Shown: positions 8,171-17,050 of the stretch, one piece after another
How positions within the stretch are numbered: position 1 is the first letter of the stretch
How the letters are laid out: the number at the start of each line of letters is the position of its first letter
Source of the DNA: Mobilicoccus massiliensis
GTDB taxonomy: Bacteria > Actinomycetota > Actinomycetes > Actinomycetales > Dermatophilaceae
NCBI RefSeq assembly: GCF_000826525.2
Contig: NZ_LN651325.1
Coordinates: forward strand, 1 to 64,000
Length of the DNA stretch: 64,000 nt
Direction: 5' to 3'
Program-made: the position numbers and the translations under genes
The notes under the pieces: model-generated
Seen by the model: the letters and a program-made list of their open reading frames with translations, nothing else
The model's database searches: none
What the model was told of the DNA's origin: nothing

Positions 8171-9051
8171 CCGACACGACGACGTTCCGGCCGCGTCGCT
8201 CGGTGCTGTACATGCCGAGCTCCAACGCGCGGGCGCTCGAGAAGGCCAAGTCCATCTCGTGCGACGCGCTCATCCTCGACCTCGAGGACGCCGTCGCCCC
8301 CGACGCCAAGCCCGAGGCCCGCGAGGCGGCGTGCGCCGCGGCCGCGAGTGGAGAGTACGGGCGCCGCGAGGTGACGATCCGCATCAACGGCATCGGCACG
8401 CAGTGGCACGACGCCGACATCGAGGCCGCGTCCAAGGCGGGCCCCGACGCGATCGTCGTGCCCAAGGTGAACTCCGCGCAGGAGGTCGAGGAGCTCGTCG
8501 AGAAGATGAACCGGATGGGCGCGCCCGAGACCACGATGCTCTGGGCCATGATCGAGACGCCCATCGCCATGCTGAAGGCGCACGAGATCGCCGCGGCCTC
8601 CGAGCGACTGTCGGTCCTCGTCATGGGCACGAACGACCTCGTCAAGGAGCTCTACGCCGAGCACGTACCCGGTCGTCAGCCCCTGGTCGCGAGCCTGGAA
8701 CTCGCGCTGCTCGCGGCGCGCGCGGCGGGCAAGGCGATCGTCGACGGTGTCTACAACGACGTGAAGGACCCCGACGGCTTCCTCGCCGAGTGCGAACAGG
8801 GCCGCCGGATGGGCTTCGACGGCAAGACCCTCATCCATCCCGGACAGGTCGACGGAGCCAACCAGGCGTTCCGCCCGTCGCCGTCGGCCGTCGACGACGC
8901 ACGCGGCATCCTCAAGGCCTGGGAGGACGGCAAGGGCTCGGGCGTCGTCACCTACAACGGCAAGATGATCGAGAACCTGCACGTCGAATCCGCCGAACGC
9001 ACCCTCACGATGCACGAGGCCATCGAGCAGCTGGAGGCCGACGCCTCCTGA
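8167..9051 (+). CDS. CoA-ester lyase, citrate lyase beta-subunit-like
   Basis: 294 aa HpcH/HpaI-family protein of the CitE-like branch. It has [18 protein letters not shown] at the N-terminus, then [18 protein letters not shown] (Mg2+ site), [14 protein letters not shown], a conserved MIETPIAM segment and [16 protein letters not shown] near the C-terminus. Relatives act as (3S)-malyl-CoA thioesterase, citramalyl-CoA lyase or malyl-CoA lyase. Its ATGA start overlap with the upstream lyase implies coupled expression and a shared pathway, for example hydrolysis or cleavage of the same malyl-type CoA esters. No citrate lyase alpha or acyl-carrier subunit is nearby, so citrate cleavage is unlikely. 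Confidence 0.87.
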   Translation: MTDTTTFRPRRSVLYMPSSNARALEKAKSISCDALILDLEDAVAPDAKPEAREAACAAAASGEYGRREVTIRINGIGTQWHDADIEAASKAGPDAIVVPKVNSAQEVEELVEKMNRMGAPETTMLWAMIETPIAMLKAHEIAAASERLSVLVMGTNDLVKELYAEHVPGRQPLVASLELALLAARAAGKAIVDGVYNDVKDPDGFLAECEQGRRMGFDGKTLIHPGQVDGANQAFRPSPSAVDDARGILKAWEDGKGSGVVTYNGKMIENLHVESAERTLTMHEAIEQLEADAS

Positions 9052-9069
9052 GGACCGACGCCCTCGCCG

Positions 9070-9113
9070 GACGACGGACGCCGCGCACCTTCGGGTACGC
9101 GGCGTCCGTCGTC
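9070..9113 (+). terminator. Strong hairpin terminator after the CoA-lyase operon
   Basis: A perfect 16 bp stem (9070-9085 with 9098-9113) with a 12 nt loop begins 18 bp after the second lyase stop. There is no U tract, as is usual at this GC content. Confidence 0.75.
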
Positions 9114-9255
9114 CCACGGCTCGCGGCTGGAACCGCGATGCCGTCGTCGGATCGTCGCCGACCGTTGGTCGGGTGGTCATGCGATGGTGACGTGGTCCTC
9201 CGCGGGGATGTCGAGGATCGACCCACGAATCCTCCCTTCCTCGAACGGAGCCCGC

Positions 9256-9343
9256 ATGTCCACCTGTCTCTCGCCGCGCCGTCCTGCAAGGTGGCTCGGC
9301 CGCCGCCGCCCTCGCCGCCGTCGGATCCCTCCTGCCCCCGTCG
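9256..9343 (+). other. Out-of-frame start and Tat signal peptide of the phospholipase C gene
   Basis: ATG 9256 has GGAG 5 nt upstream and reads MSTCLSP before it diverges into an arginine-rich frame. In the neighbouring frame, which is the one that continues into the catalytic domain, the DNA from 9257 encodes a textbook twin-arginine signal: SRRAVLQGG, an alanine/leucine core (AAAALAAVGSLLPPS) and an AMA cleavage site. That frame has no ATG, GTG or TTG between an in-frame stop at 9188-9190 and GTG 9341/ATG 9344. A single-base frame change between 9259 and 9271 explains everything. Confidence 0.8.
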
Positions 9344-11365
9344 GTGCACACGGCCATGGCACGCCCCGCCCCGCGAGGCGGCATCAAGGCCGTCGAGCAC
9401 GTCGTCATCCTCATGCAGGAGAACCGTTCGTTCGACCACTACTTCGGCACGATCCCCGGTGTCCTCGGCTTCGGGGACCGCCGCCCGTTGCGGCTGCGCA
9501 CCGGCGACGACGTGTTCCACCAGCCGCGCAAGGGTGAACCGCCGGTGCTTCCGTTCTCGCTCGAGAGGCGCGCGAGCGAGCTGCGTCGCCCCCAGAGCGA
9601 CGTGCAGAACCTCGGCTCGACGCCGCACACCTACCCCGACGCCGTCAAGGCGGCCAACCGCGGCTGGTGGGACGGCTGGATCGAGCACAAGACCGAGACC
9701 TGCATGGCCCACCTCGAACGCAAGGACGTGGCCTTCCAGGTCGCTCTCGGCAACGCGTTCACCCTGTGCGACGCGGCCTACTGCTCGATGCACGGCGGCA
9801 CCAACCCCAACCGCAACTACATGTGGTCGGGCACGACCGGGTTCGAGCCCGGCAAGCCCGGCGTGCGGGCCGTCCTCAACAGTGGCAACGACTACGACCA
9901 CCCCGGATATGAGTGGACGACCTACCCCGAGCGTCTCGAGGCCGCGAACATCTCCTGGCAGATCTACCAGGAGTGGGACAACTACGGCGACAACGCCGTC
10001 GAGTACTTCCTGCCGTTCAAGAAGGTGGGTCACAAGATCCTCGCCCACGTGACCCCGCCCAAGGGTGTCGAGGAGTTCTTCACCACCGAGCACGTGTACG
10101 ACACCATCAACAAGCTCACCGACAAGGGCGAGCAGGACCGCCTGCTGCGCGAGCTGGCCGCGGGGCGCGCGTCGCTCACGGCCGACGAACGGTCCCTGTT
10201 CGACCGGGCGATGTACCGCAGCGAGCCCGGCACGATCGTGACCCGGTTCGCCGAGGATGTGAAGCGGGGCCGCCTGCCCAAGGTCTCCTGGCTCGTGCCC
10301 CGGGCGTCGCTGTCGGAGCACCCCAGCGTCTCCAGCCCCGAGCTCGGCGCCCGCATCACCTACGAGTTCCTCGACGCCCTCGCCAGCCATCCGCGGACGT
10401 GGGACCACACGGTCTTCATCCTGCTCTTCGACGAGAACGACGGGCTCTTCGACCACGTGCCCTCGCCGGCGCCGCCGCGGAGCTACTCCGACGACTGGTA
10501 CGACGCCTACCCGATGGGTCCCGGCCCGCGGACGCCGATGACGATCGTCTCGCCCTGGTCGGTGGGCGGGCGCGTCAGTTCGGAGGTCTTCGACATCACG
10601 AGCACGTTGATGTTCCTCGAGAAGGTCACGGGCGTGAAGGAGCCGAACATCAGCCGGTTCCGACGCGACGTCGTCGGAGACCTGACGAGCACCTTCGACT
10701 TCGACCGCGGCGCCTCCCGCCCCGGGGTGCCGGAGGCCAAGGTCGCGGCCGAGCCCGGCAAGCGGTGGAACCCCGACGCCCCGGACGGCCAGGCGATGCC
10801 CGCCCAGGGGCAGAAGCGCCGGCCGAGCATCCCCACGCCGTACGGTCTCGGCGCGACCGGCGCGATCCGTGGCGACTCGTTCACCGTCACGGTGTCGAAC
10901 ACCGGCAGCCTCGGTGCCGCCGTCACGCTCTACGACTACACGAACCTGCCGGAGGAGCCGTCGCACCACGTCGTCAAGGGCGACGTCGAGACGAAGGTGC
11001 CGCTCAAGAAGGGGGCCTACGACCTCGCACTGAGGGGGCCCGACCGGTTCGTCGTCGACATGGCCGGTACCTCCTCGGGCGCTGCGGCCGACCTCGGGAT
11101 GACGCTGGTCGGACGCCGGGACGGCAGGCACGTCGACGTCGTCGTGACGAACCGCTCGAAGCGGGCCCTCGACGTCACCCTCACCGACAAGGCGTACGAC
11201 AACCGGCGCAGAACCGTCCGCGTTCGCGCCCGGGGAACCGTGACGGCGCCGTGGACGCTGTCCGCGGGCTGGTACGACGTCGCCGCCGCCTGCACGCAGG
11301 ACCCGAGCTGGTCGCGTCGCTTCACCGGCCGCATCTCCTCGAAGTGGTCCACGCTCACCGCCTGA
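9344..11365 (+). CDS. Phospholipase C / acid phosphatase family phosphoesterase
   Basis: 673 aa from the first in-frame ATG. The N-terminus has the bacterial phospholipase C (phosphoesterase) signature VVILMQENRSFDHYFG. Further family blocks are GTNPNRNYMWSG, DTINKLTDKG, WLVPRASLSEHPS, LFDENDGLFDHVPSP and GPGPRTPMTIVSPWS. Two C-terminal beta-rich repeats of the phospholipase C C-terminal type (DUF756) follow at about 500-590 and 595-665. Relatives hydrolyse phosphatidylcholine or phosphate monoesters outside the cell after Tat export. Here the Tat signal is encoded just upstream but in another frame, so as read the protein would lack a signal and stay cytoplasmic. A frameshift mutation or a sequence error is likely; the catalytic part is intact. 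Confidence 0.85.
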   Translation: MHTAMARPAPRGGIKAVEHVVILMQENRSFDHYFGTIPGVLGFGDRRPLRLRTGDDVFHQPRKGEPPVLPFSLERRASELRRPQSDVQNLGSTPHTYPDAVKAANRGWWDGWIEHKTETCMAHLERKDVAFQVALGNAFTLCDAAYCSMHGGTNPNRNYMWSGTTGFEPGKPGVRAVLNSGNDYDHPGYEWTTYPERLEAANISWQIYQEWDNYGDNAVEYFLPFKKVGHKILAHVTPPKGVEEFFTTEHVYDTINKLTDKGEQDRLLRELAAGRASLTADERSLFDRAMYRSEPGTIVTRFAEDVKRGRLPKVSWLVPRASLSEHPSVSSPELGARITYEFLDALASHPRTWDHTVFILLFDENDGLFDHVPSPAPPRSYSDDWYDAYPMGPGPRTPMTIVSPWSVGGRVSSEVFDITSTLMFLEKVTGVKEPNISRFRRDVVGDLTSTFDFDRGASRPGVPEAKVAAEPGKRWNPDAPDGQAMPAQGQKRRPSIPTPYGLGATGAIRGDSFTVTVSNTGSLGAAVTLYDYTNLPEEPSHHVVKGDVETKVPLKKGAYDLALRGPDRFVVDMAGTSSGAAADLGMTLVGRRDGRHVDVVVTNRSKRALDVTLTDKAYDNRRRTVRVRARGTVTAPWTLSAGWYDVAAACTQDPSWSRRFTGRISSKWSTLTA

Positions 11366-11393
11366 TCCCGCACCCGCGCACCCCGACACCCAC

Positions 11394-11425
11394 GCGGTCC
11401 CATCCCGAATCCGGGATGGGACCGC
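11394..11425 (+). terminator. Hairpin terminator after the phospholipase C gene
   Basis: Perfect 14 bp stem GCGGTCCCATCCCG (11394-11407) with its complement at 11412-11425 and a 4 nt AATC loop, 28 bp past the stop codon. Confidence 0.75.
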
Positions 11426-11604
11426 TCGTCTCTCCGCGACTGTGCAACGACGGCGCCGCGTCGTCTCCCAGGTGTGACCGTGATCGAGCCGTCTCGTGAC
11501 CTCGACCCGTTAAGTTGAACGTCAGACCTGAACGGTCGCCCGGGCCGATGGCCCGCGGGGGGAACGGCTGCCACTGCCGGGCAGCCTCGGTCACTGGGGG
11601 AAGC

Positions 11605-12396
11605 ATGTCTCGTCGTCTCGTCGTCCCATTCGTCGCCGCGCTCGCCATCGGCGTGCCGGGTGTCGTCGTCGCGTCCCCGACCGCCTCCGCGGCGGTCGTC
11701 TCGTCGTCGACGACCGGATCGGTGACGGCAGTCGCTGCCGCCAAGCCGGGCCCGAACAAGCCGGCGCCGAAACCGACGCCCGTCAAGCCGGACCCGGCGA
11801 AGCCGGCGCCCGCGCCCATCCGGACGACCCTGCGCCAGGGGTCCCGCGGCCCGGCCGTCCTCGCCCTGCAGAAGCGGCTCGGCTCCCTCGGTTACTGGGC
11901 GGGCAAGCCGAGCGGCACGTTCGACCACACGACCGCTCAGGCCGTGATGGCGTTGCAGAAGGTCGCCGGTCTCGGGCCGGACGGGGTCGCCGGTCCGGCG
12001 ACGTGGAGGGCACTCGACCGCGGCGTGCGTCCGAAGGCGCGGAGCACGAAGGGTCGAGTCGTGGAGATCGACCTGAGGCGTCAGGTGCTCATGCTCGTCG
12101 TCGGCGGCCGGGTGCAGTACGTCGTCAACACGAGCACGGGCACCGCGGCGACCCCGACCCCGCGCGGCTCGTTCCGCATCTACCGCGGGTACGCCTCGGG
12201 CTGGCGCACGGCACCGTTGGGAAAGCTCTACCGTCCCAAGTACTTCCACCGTGGATATGCCGTGCACGGTGTCCGGGACGGGTTCATTCCCGCGCGGCCG
12301 GCCTCCCACGGGTGCGCCCGCGTGAGCACGAAGGCCATGGACATGATGTGGACGAGCGCCGGACTCCGGAACGGGGACAAGGTCTGGGTGTACTGA
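11605..12396 (+). CDS. Exported L,D-transpeptidase with peptidoglycan-binding domain
   Basis: 263 aa cell-wall enzyme. The signal peptide has an RRLVVPF start and an ALAIGVPGVVVASPTASAA core. A proline/lysine-rich linker (about 45-72) leads to a PG_binding_1 domain (about 73-135: RGPAVLALQKRLGSLGYW and AVMALQKVAGLGPDGVAGP). The YkuD catalytic domain occupies about 148-263, with the motif VHGVRDGF followed by SHGCARVS, containing the catalytic cysteine. It forms 3-3 cross-links or attaches proteins to peptidoglycan outside the membrane. ATG 11605 is preceded by GGGGGAAG. The gene is monocistronic, between the phospholipase terminator and the ketopantoate reductase promoter. Confidence 0.93.
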   Translation: MSRRLVVPFVAALAIGVPGVVVASPTASAAVVSSSTTGSVTAVAAAKPGPNKPAPKPTPVKPDPAKPAPAPIRTTLRQGSRGPAVLALQKRLGSLGYWAGKPSGTFDHTTAQAVMALQKVAGLGPDGVAGPATWRALDRGVRPKARSTKGRVVEIDLRRQVLMLVVGGRVQYVVNTSTGTAATPTPRGSFRIYRGYASGWRTAPLGKLYRPKYFHRGYAVHGVRDGFIPARPASHGCARVSTKAMDMMWTSAGLRNGDKVWVY

Positions 12397-12472
12397 AGGC
12401 CCTGCTCCCGGCGGAGCCTCGCGCCGGTCACGGCGCCGGGACGCGCCCGGACGATCACCGTGCGGACCCACC

Positions 12473-12478
12473 TACGAT
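12473..12478 (+). promoter_or_regulatory. -10 box for leaderless ketopantoate reductase-like gene
   Basis: TACGAT lies 6 nt upstream of GTG 12485, consistent with a leaderless transcript. Confidence 0.55.
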
Positions 12479-12484
12479 GCCCGT

Positions 12485-13411
12485 GTGACTGCAGCGATCG
12501 AGAGCGTGGCCGTCGTCGGAGCCGGTGCCATGGGGGCGATGTACGCGGCTCACCTGGCGAAGGCGGGAGTGCCCGTCGTGATGCTCGCCGGTGGTGAGCG
12601 CGCGGCTCGGTTGAACGACCTCACGGTCAACGGCGAACCGCTGCGGGCCCAGATCGTCGACCCGCGCTCGGAGCAGGCCCGGCCGGTCGACCTCGTGCTC
12701 GTCGCCGTGAAGTCGGACGCGTTGGAGACGGCCGTCGAGGACATGCGGCCCGTCGTCGGGCCGCGCACGACGATCCTGTCGGTCCTCAACGGCCTCGCCA
12801 GCGAGGAACACCTCGGTGAGGCATTCGACGCCGAGCAGGTGCTGCTGTGCATCGCGCTCGCGATGGACGCGATGCGAGACGGGAGCCGGGTGAGCTACCG
12901 CCAGGCAGGCCGGCTCGTCGTCGGCCCGGCGGTCGTGGGCACGCAGACGGATCGGCTAGGTGCGGTCCAGGCCGTGCTCGACCGCGCCGGCCTGGCCTGG
13001 GAGACCCCGGCGGACATGCGACGCGCGATGTGGTGGAAGTTCATGGTGAACGTCGGCATCAACCAGGCCTCCGCCCTCACCCGAGCTCCCTACGGCGCGT
13101 TCGTCCCCGACGGCCCGCGCCGCGACCTCATGCTCGCGCTCATGGACGAGGTCGTCGCGGTCGGTCGCGCCGAAGGGGTGGACCTCGGTGCCGCGGACCT
13201 GGCGCGCTGGGACGCCGTGCTCTCGGCCCAGCCGGTCGACGGGTGGACGTCGATGCTCCAGGACGTCGCCGCCGGGCGCCCCACCGAGGTCGACATCTTC
13301 GCCGGTCACGTCGTGGAGCTCGGACGTCGCCACGGCATCCCCACGCCGCACAACCTCACCGCGCTGTGGACTCTGCGTGGGCTCGCCGAGACGCAGACGT
13401 CTGCTCGGTGA
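12485..13411 (+). CDS. Ketopantoate reductase family (ApbA/PanE-like) oxidoreductase
   Basis: 308 aa NADP-dependent reductase. The N-terminal Rossmann domain has AVVGAGAMGAMYAAHLAKAG at 8-27. The central LVAVKSDALETAVEDMRP and LNGLASEEHLGE segments are family features. The C-terminal helical domain has the catalytic-lysine region WWKFMVNVGINQASALTR and a late active-site Ser/Asp region. PanE reduces ketopantoate to pantoate in pantothenate synthesis, but many actinobacteria carry several paralogues of unknown substrate, so no gene symbol is given. GTG 12485 is set by the -10 box 6 nt upstream. It is followed by a small hairpin (13426-13446) and then the acyl-CoA dehydrogenase. Confidence 0.87.
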   Translation: MTAAIESVAVVGAGAMGAMYAAHLAKAGVPVVMLAGGERAARLNDLTVNGEPLRAQIVDPRSEQARPVDLVLVAVKSDALETAVEDMRPVVGPRTTILSVLNGLASEEHLGEAFDAEQVLLCIALAMDAMRDGSRVSYRQAGRLVVGPAVVGTQTDRLGAVQAVLDRAGLAWETPADMRRAMWWKFMVNVGINQASALTRAPYGAFVPDGPRRDLMLALMDEVVAVGRAEGVDLGAADLARWDAVLSAQPVDGWTSMLQDVAAGRPTEVDIFAGHVVELGRRHGIPTPHNLTALWTLRGLAETQTSAR

Positions 13412-13425
13412 CCTCTCGAACCTCC

Positions 13426-13446
13426 CGCGGTGACACCCTCACCGCG
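13426..13446 (+). terminator. Weak hairpin after the ketopantoate reductase-like gene
   Basis: 7 bp stem CGCGGTG/CACCGCG with a 7 nt loop, 14 bp past the stop codon. Short and without a U tract, so termination is uncertain. Confidence 0.4.
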
Positions 13447-13495
13447 TGGGCGGCGTCACAGGGGCGGCTGGGTGCCGCCGGGCTGGTCAGGGGCA

Positions 13496-13501
13496 TACTT
13501 T
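13496..13501 (+). promoter_or_regulatory. -10 box of the acyl-CoA dehydrogenase
   Basis: TACTTT fits TAnnnT and predicts a transcript start near 13508. That leaves a short leader containing GAAAGG (13527-13532), 6 nt before ATG 13539. Confidence 0.45.
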
Positions 13502-13538
13502 GCGGGAGAACCGGCCGATGATGACCGAAAGGCAGCCC

Positions 13539-14732
13539 ATGTCCCGCCTGCAGAAGACCGAGGGCCTCACCGAGGAGCAGACCGAGCTCGTCTCGCTCGT
13601 GCGTCAGTTCGTCGACGAGCAGATCATCCCCGTCGCGACCGAGCTCGAGCACAAGGACGAGTACCCCACCGAGATCGTCGAGGCGATGAAGGAGATGGGG
13701 ATCTTCGGGCTGATGATTCCCGAGGAGTACGGAGGCCTCGGTGAATCGCTGCTCACCTACGCGTTGTGCGTGGAGGAGATCGCCCGCGGGTGGATGAGTG
13801 TCTCGGGAATCATCAACACGCATTTCATCGTGGCGTACATGCTGCTGCAGCACGGCACCGAGGAGCAGAAGCAGAAGTACCTTCCGCGCATGGCCACCGG
13901 CGAGGTGCGCGGTGCGTTCTCGATGTCGGAGCCGGGGTGTGGCTCGGACGTGTCGGGAATCCGATCCAAGGCCGTCAAGAACGGTGACGAGTGGACGATC
14001 GACGCCCAGAAGATGTGGCTGACCAACGGCGGAAGCTCCACGCTCGTCGCGGTCCTCGTCAAGACCGACACCGGTGCGGATTCGGTGTACAAGAACATGT
14101 CGACGTTCCTCGTGGAGAAGGAGCCCGGATTCGGCAACGTCGGCGAGGGCATCACGATCCCCGGCAAGATCGAGAAGATGGGTTACAAGGGCGTCGACAC
14201 CACCGAGCTCGTGCTCGACGGGTATCGCACCACCGACGCCGAGCTGCTCGGCGGCGAGCCCGGCAAGGGTTTCTACCAGATGATGGACGGCGTCGAGGTC
14301 GGCCGCGTCAACGTGGCCGCCCGGGCGTGCGGCGTCTCACGTCGCGCCTTCGAGCTCGCCATCGACTACGCCCAGCAGCGCGAGACGTTCGGCAAGAAGA
14401 TCGCCGACCACCAGGCCATCATGTTCCGCCTCGCCGACATGGCCACCAAGGCCGAGGCCTGCCACCAGATGATGGTGCGCGCCGCCCGCCTCAAGGATTC
14501 CGGAAAGCGCAACGATGTCGAGGCCGGAATGGCCAAGTACCTCGCCGCCGAATACTGCGCCGACATCGTCGAGCAGTCATTCCGTATCCACGGCGGATAC
14601 GGCTACTCGAAGGAATACGAGATCGAGCGTCTCTACCGTGAGGCGCCCATGCTGCTCATCGGTGAGGGCACCGCGGAGATCCAGAAGATGATCATCGGCC
14701 GAGCTCTGCTCAAGGACTACGCCGCACGTTGA
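13539..14732 (+). CDS. Acyl-CoA dehydrogenase family protein
   Basis: 397 aa flavoprotein, full length for the family. The N-terminal helical domain carries MIPEEYGGLG. The FAD/substrate signature FSMSEPGCGSDVSGI is at about 130-145 and the WLTNG flavin loop follows. The C-terminal part has RETFGKKIADHQ, RIHGGYGYSKEYEIERLYREA, in which the family catalytic glutamate occurs, and IGEGTAEIQKMIIGR. It abstracts alpha/beta hydrogens from an acyl-CoA and passes electrons to ETF. The substrate is unknown; methylsuccinyl-CoA is a possibility given the malyl-CoA and mesaconyl-CoA genes nearby, but that enzyme is longer in Rhodobacter. In-frame ATGs at 13518 and 13521 are alternatives; 13539 is preferred by GAAAGG spacing. 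Confidence 0.92.
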   Translation: MSRLQKTEGLTEEQTELVSLVRQFVDEQIIPVATELEHKDEYPTEIVEAMKEMGIFGLMIPEEYGGLGESLLTYALCVEEIARGWMSVSGIINTHFIVAYMLLQHGTEEQKQKYLPRMATGEVRGAFSMSEPGCGSDVSGIRSKAVKNGDEWTIDAQKMWLTNGGSSTLVAVLVKTDTGADSVYKNMSTFLVEKEPGFGNVGEGITIPGKIEKMGYKGVDTTELVLDGYRTTDAELLGGEPGKGFYQMMDGVEVGRVNVAARACGVSRRAFELAIDYAQQRETFGKKIADHQAIMFRLADMATKAEACHQMMVRAARLKDSGKRNDVEAGMAKYLAAEYCADIVEQSFRIHGGYGYSKEYEIERLYREAPMLLIGEGTAEIQKMIIGRALLKDYAAR

Positions 14733-14748
14733 TCCACGCCGTTCTTCG

Positions 14749-14784
14749 ATGCGCCGGATTCGCCCTCGGGCGGATCCGGCGCAT
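14749..14784 (+). terminator. Hairpin terminator after the acyl-CoA dehydrogenase
   Basis: An 11 bp stem (14749-14759 with 14774-14784) continues inward with CGCCC/GGGCG and a 2 nt loop. TTTGTG follows. Confidence 0.8.
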
Positions 14785-14802
14785 TTGTGATGGGATGGTG
14801 TC

Positions 14803-15420
14803 ATGACGACGCAGCCTGGAATGCCCGGACGGATGTCGGCGAGCGCCCTGCAGCTGAACAACCCGCGCAGCCTCGCCGTGTACGACACCTACGACGACGC
14901 GCAGCGCGCCGTCGACTACCTCTCCGACCACGGGTTCGCCGTCCAGAACGTCATGATCGTCGGCACCGATCTCAAGCAGGTCGAGCGGGTGACGGGCCGC
15001 ATGACGTGGGGCAAGGCGATCGGCACCGGCGCGCTGAGCGGCATGTGGATGGGTCTCATGGTCGGGCTCATCATGTCGTTCTTCGTCCAGGGCAGCACGT
15101 GGCCGACGATCCTGTCGGCGGTCGTCGCGGGCGCGGTCTTCTTCGCGATCTGGGCCGCGATCGGATACGCGTTCACGCAGGGCAAGCGCGACTTCACCTC
15201 GATCAGCCAGGTGATCGCCACCCGCTACGAGATCCTCGTGGAGAGCTCCACCTTCGGTCAGGCCAACGGCATCCTCCGGGGTCCCGCCACCCGCGACGAG
15301 GGAACTCCAGCGCCGGACGAGCGGGCGCACGAGCCCCGCGAGCCGTACCGTCCCGACGCCCCGCAGCACCCCGGTGCCTCCGACCCGGTCGTCGACCGCG
15401 AGCCTCGCCACGACGGCTGA
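14803..15420 (+). CDS. General stress protein 17M-like membrane protein
   Basis: 205 aa. Residues 22-60 (LAVYDTYDDAQRAVDYLSDHGF, then VMIVGTDLKQVERVTGR) match the N-terminal region of general stress protein 17M (YflT). Two hydrophobic segments with a glycine-rich start (GALSGMWMGLMVGLIMSFF and AVVAGAVFFAIWAAIGYAF) follow, often mislabelled as a magnesium transporter. A proline- and charge-rich tail completes it. The start has no strong ribosome-binding site. It sits between the acyl-CoA dehydrogenase terminator and the convergent aminopeptidase P gene. Function in stress tolerance is assumed from the family only. Confidence 0.85.
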   Translation: MTTQPGMPGRMSASALQLNNPRSLAVYDTYDDAQRAVDYLSDHGFAVQNVMIVGTDLKQVERVTGRMTWGKAIGTGALSGMWMGLMVGLIMSFFVQGSTWPTILSAVVAGAVFFAIWAAIGYAFTQGKRDFTSISQVIATRYEILVESSTFGQANGILRGPATRDEGTPAPDERAHEPREPYRPDAPQHPGASDPVVDREPRHDG

Positions 15421-15452
15421 GCGCTCCCCACGCACCACTCGAGAAGGAAGAC

Positions 15453-15500
15453 GGGATGGTCGCGATTCGGGGGTGATCACCCCGTCCTCGCTGCCATCCC
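15453..15500. terminator. Nested dyad between convergent genes
   Basis: A perfect 14 bp palindrome GGGGTGATCACCCC (15470-15483) lies inside a wider GGGATGG/CCATCCC pair (15453-15459, 15494-15500). It sits midway between the stress-protein stop and the aminopeptidase P stop, so it could terminate both. Confidence 0.5.
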
Positions 15501-15535
15501 ATCTGCCACGACGCGCCGGCGCGCGCCGGAACCGG

Positions 15536-17050
15536 TCAGCCGGCGTCGCCGAGGATCCGCGCCATCCACGCCTCGACGTCGTCGGCGGTGCTCGGCACCA
15601 TCGCCGAGAGGTTCTCGCAGCCGTCGTCGGTGATGAGGATGTCGTCCTCGATGCGCACGCCGATGCCGCGGAACTCCGCCGGGGCGAGCTCGTCGTCGGC
15701 CTTGAAGTACAGGCCGGGTTCGACGGTGAGCACCATGCCGGGACGCAGCTCGGCGTCCATGTAATCCTCGCGCAGCGCCATCGCGCAGTCGTGGACGTCC
15801 ATGCCCAGGTGGTGGCTCGTGCCGTGGACCATCCAGCGGCGGTGGTACTGGCCCGTGTCGGCATCGAGCGTGGTGTCGACGTCGACGCCCTCGGGCAGCA
15901 GGCCCCAGTCGAACAGGTGCTGGGCGATGACCCGGATGGCGGCCGCGTGCACGTCCTTGAACCGGTTGCCGGGCCTGCACGCCGCGATCCCGGCCTGCTG
16001 AGCTTCGTGGACGGCGTCGTAGATGCGGCGCTGGGCGTCCGAGAACCGGCCGGAGATCGGCAGGGTGCGGGTGACGTCGGCGGTGAACAGAGAGTCGACC
16101 TCGACCCCGGCGTCGAGCAGCAACAGGTCACCGTCGCGCAGGTCACCGGTGTTGCGGATCCAGTGCAGGGTGTTGGCGTGGTTGCCCGCCGCGCAGATCG
16201 AGTCGTAGCCGACCCCGTTGCCGTGGTGGCGCGCGTGCAGGCCGAAGATGCCCTCGACCCAGCGCTCGCCGCGACCGCGCCGCTTCGCCTCGGGGAGGTC
16301 GGCGATCACGGCGTCGAAGGCGCGCGCCGTGCCCTCGCAGGCCAGGCGCATCTGGTCGGCCTCCCACTCGTCCTTGACGAGGCGCATCGTCGAGCAGTGC
16401 CGGGCGAGTTCGGCGTCGGCCTCGGCGACGGCGGTCTGTTGCTCCTCGGTGGCGACGAGACCGGCCTCGCTGCGCACCTGGTCGACGGTGGCGGCGACCT
16501 CGGCGTCGGCATCGCGGACGACCCGCAGCGACACGGCGCCGGCGTCCTTGGCCAGGGCGTCGGCGAGCTGCTCGACGTGCCGGGTCTCGATCCCCAACTC
16601 GGCGGCCATCGACTCCAGCGTCGGCCGCGATCCGACCCAGAACTCGCCGTAGCGGGAGTCGGCGAAGAACTCCTCGGAGTCACGCGGGGCGAGGGGGCGG
16701 AAGTAGAGGATCGGCTCGTGACCCCCCTCCGGCCGCGGCTCGAGAACGAGCACGGCGTCGGGCTCCCGGTCGGCACCGAGCCCGGTGAAGTAGGAGAACG
16801 CCGTGTGCGGGCGGAACACGTAGTCGGTGTCGTTGCTGCGCACCTTCAGCCCGCCGGCGGGCAGCACGAGCCGCTCACCGGGAAACGCCTCCGACAGTGC
16901 CTCGCGCCGCGCCGGCGTCCATTCGGCGACCTCGGCGAGGTCGGGCAGCCTCTCGTCACGGGGCGCCCAACCGCGGGCGATGAACTCCCGGAACTCCTTG
17001 TTCTTGGGCCGGTTGCGGTGGTCGGAGGACATCGGCTGCTTCTCACTCAC
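15536..17050 (-). CDS. pepP: Aminopeptidase P family metallopeptidase (Xaa-Pro aminopeptidase)
   Basis: 504 aa cytosolic M24B peptidase that removes N-terminal residues preceding proline. The N-terminal AMP_N domain has AFSYFTGLG and LYFRPLAPRDSEEFF. The pita-bread catalytic domain has GNGVGYDSICAAGNHANTLHW, the metal-binding aspartates in LLLLDAGVEVDSLFTADVTRT, the HGTSHHLGMDVHD histidine block and EPGLYF, with a further glutamate in GIGVRIEDDILIT. GTG 17050 is favoured; CACGAT lies 6 nt upstream, a weak version of the leaderless pattern seen elsewhere. The gene converges on the stress-protein gene and is divergent from the ThrE gene. Confidence 0.94.
   Translation of the reverse strand: MSEKQPMSSDHRNRPKNKEFREFIARGWAPRDERLPDLAEVAEWTPARREALSEAFPGERLVLPAGGLKVRSNDTDYVFRPHTAFSYFTGLGADREPDAVLVLEPRPEGGHEPILYFRPLAPRDSEEFFADSRYGEFWVGSRPTLESMAAELGIETRHVEQLADALAKDAGAVSLRVVRDADAEVAATVDQVRSEAGLVATEEQQTAVAEADAELARHCSTMRLVKDEWEADQMRLACEGTARAFDAVIADLPEAKRRGRGERWVEGIFGLHARHHGNGVGYDSICAAGNHANTLHWIRNTGDLRDGDLLLLDAGVEVDSLFTADVTRTLPISGRFSDAQRRIYDAVHEAQQAGIAACRPGNRFKDVHAAAIRVIAQHLFDWGLLPEGVDVDTTLDADTGQYHRRWMVHGTSHHLGMDVHDCAMALREDYMDAELRPGMVLTVEPGLYFKADDELAPAEFRGIGVRIEDDILITDDGCENLSAMVPSTADDVEAWMARILGDAG

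Noticed and set aside
8167..9051. Citrate lyase beta subunit
   Set aside because: No alpha, gamma or accessory citrate lyase genes are near, and the gene is coupled to a malyl-CoA lyase-type gene.
14803..15420. Magnesium transporter
   Set aside because: The protein has only two membrane segments and a general stress protein 17M domain; that label is a common misannotation.
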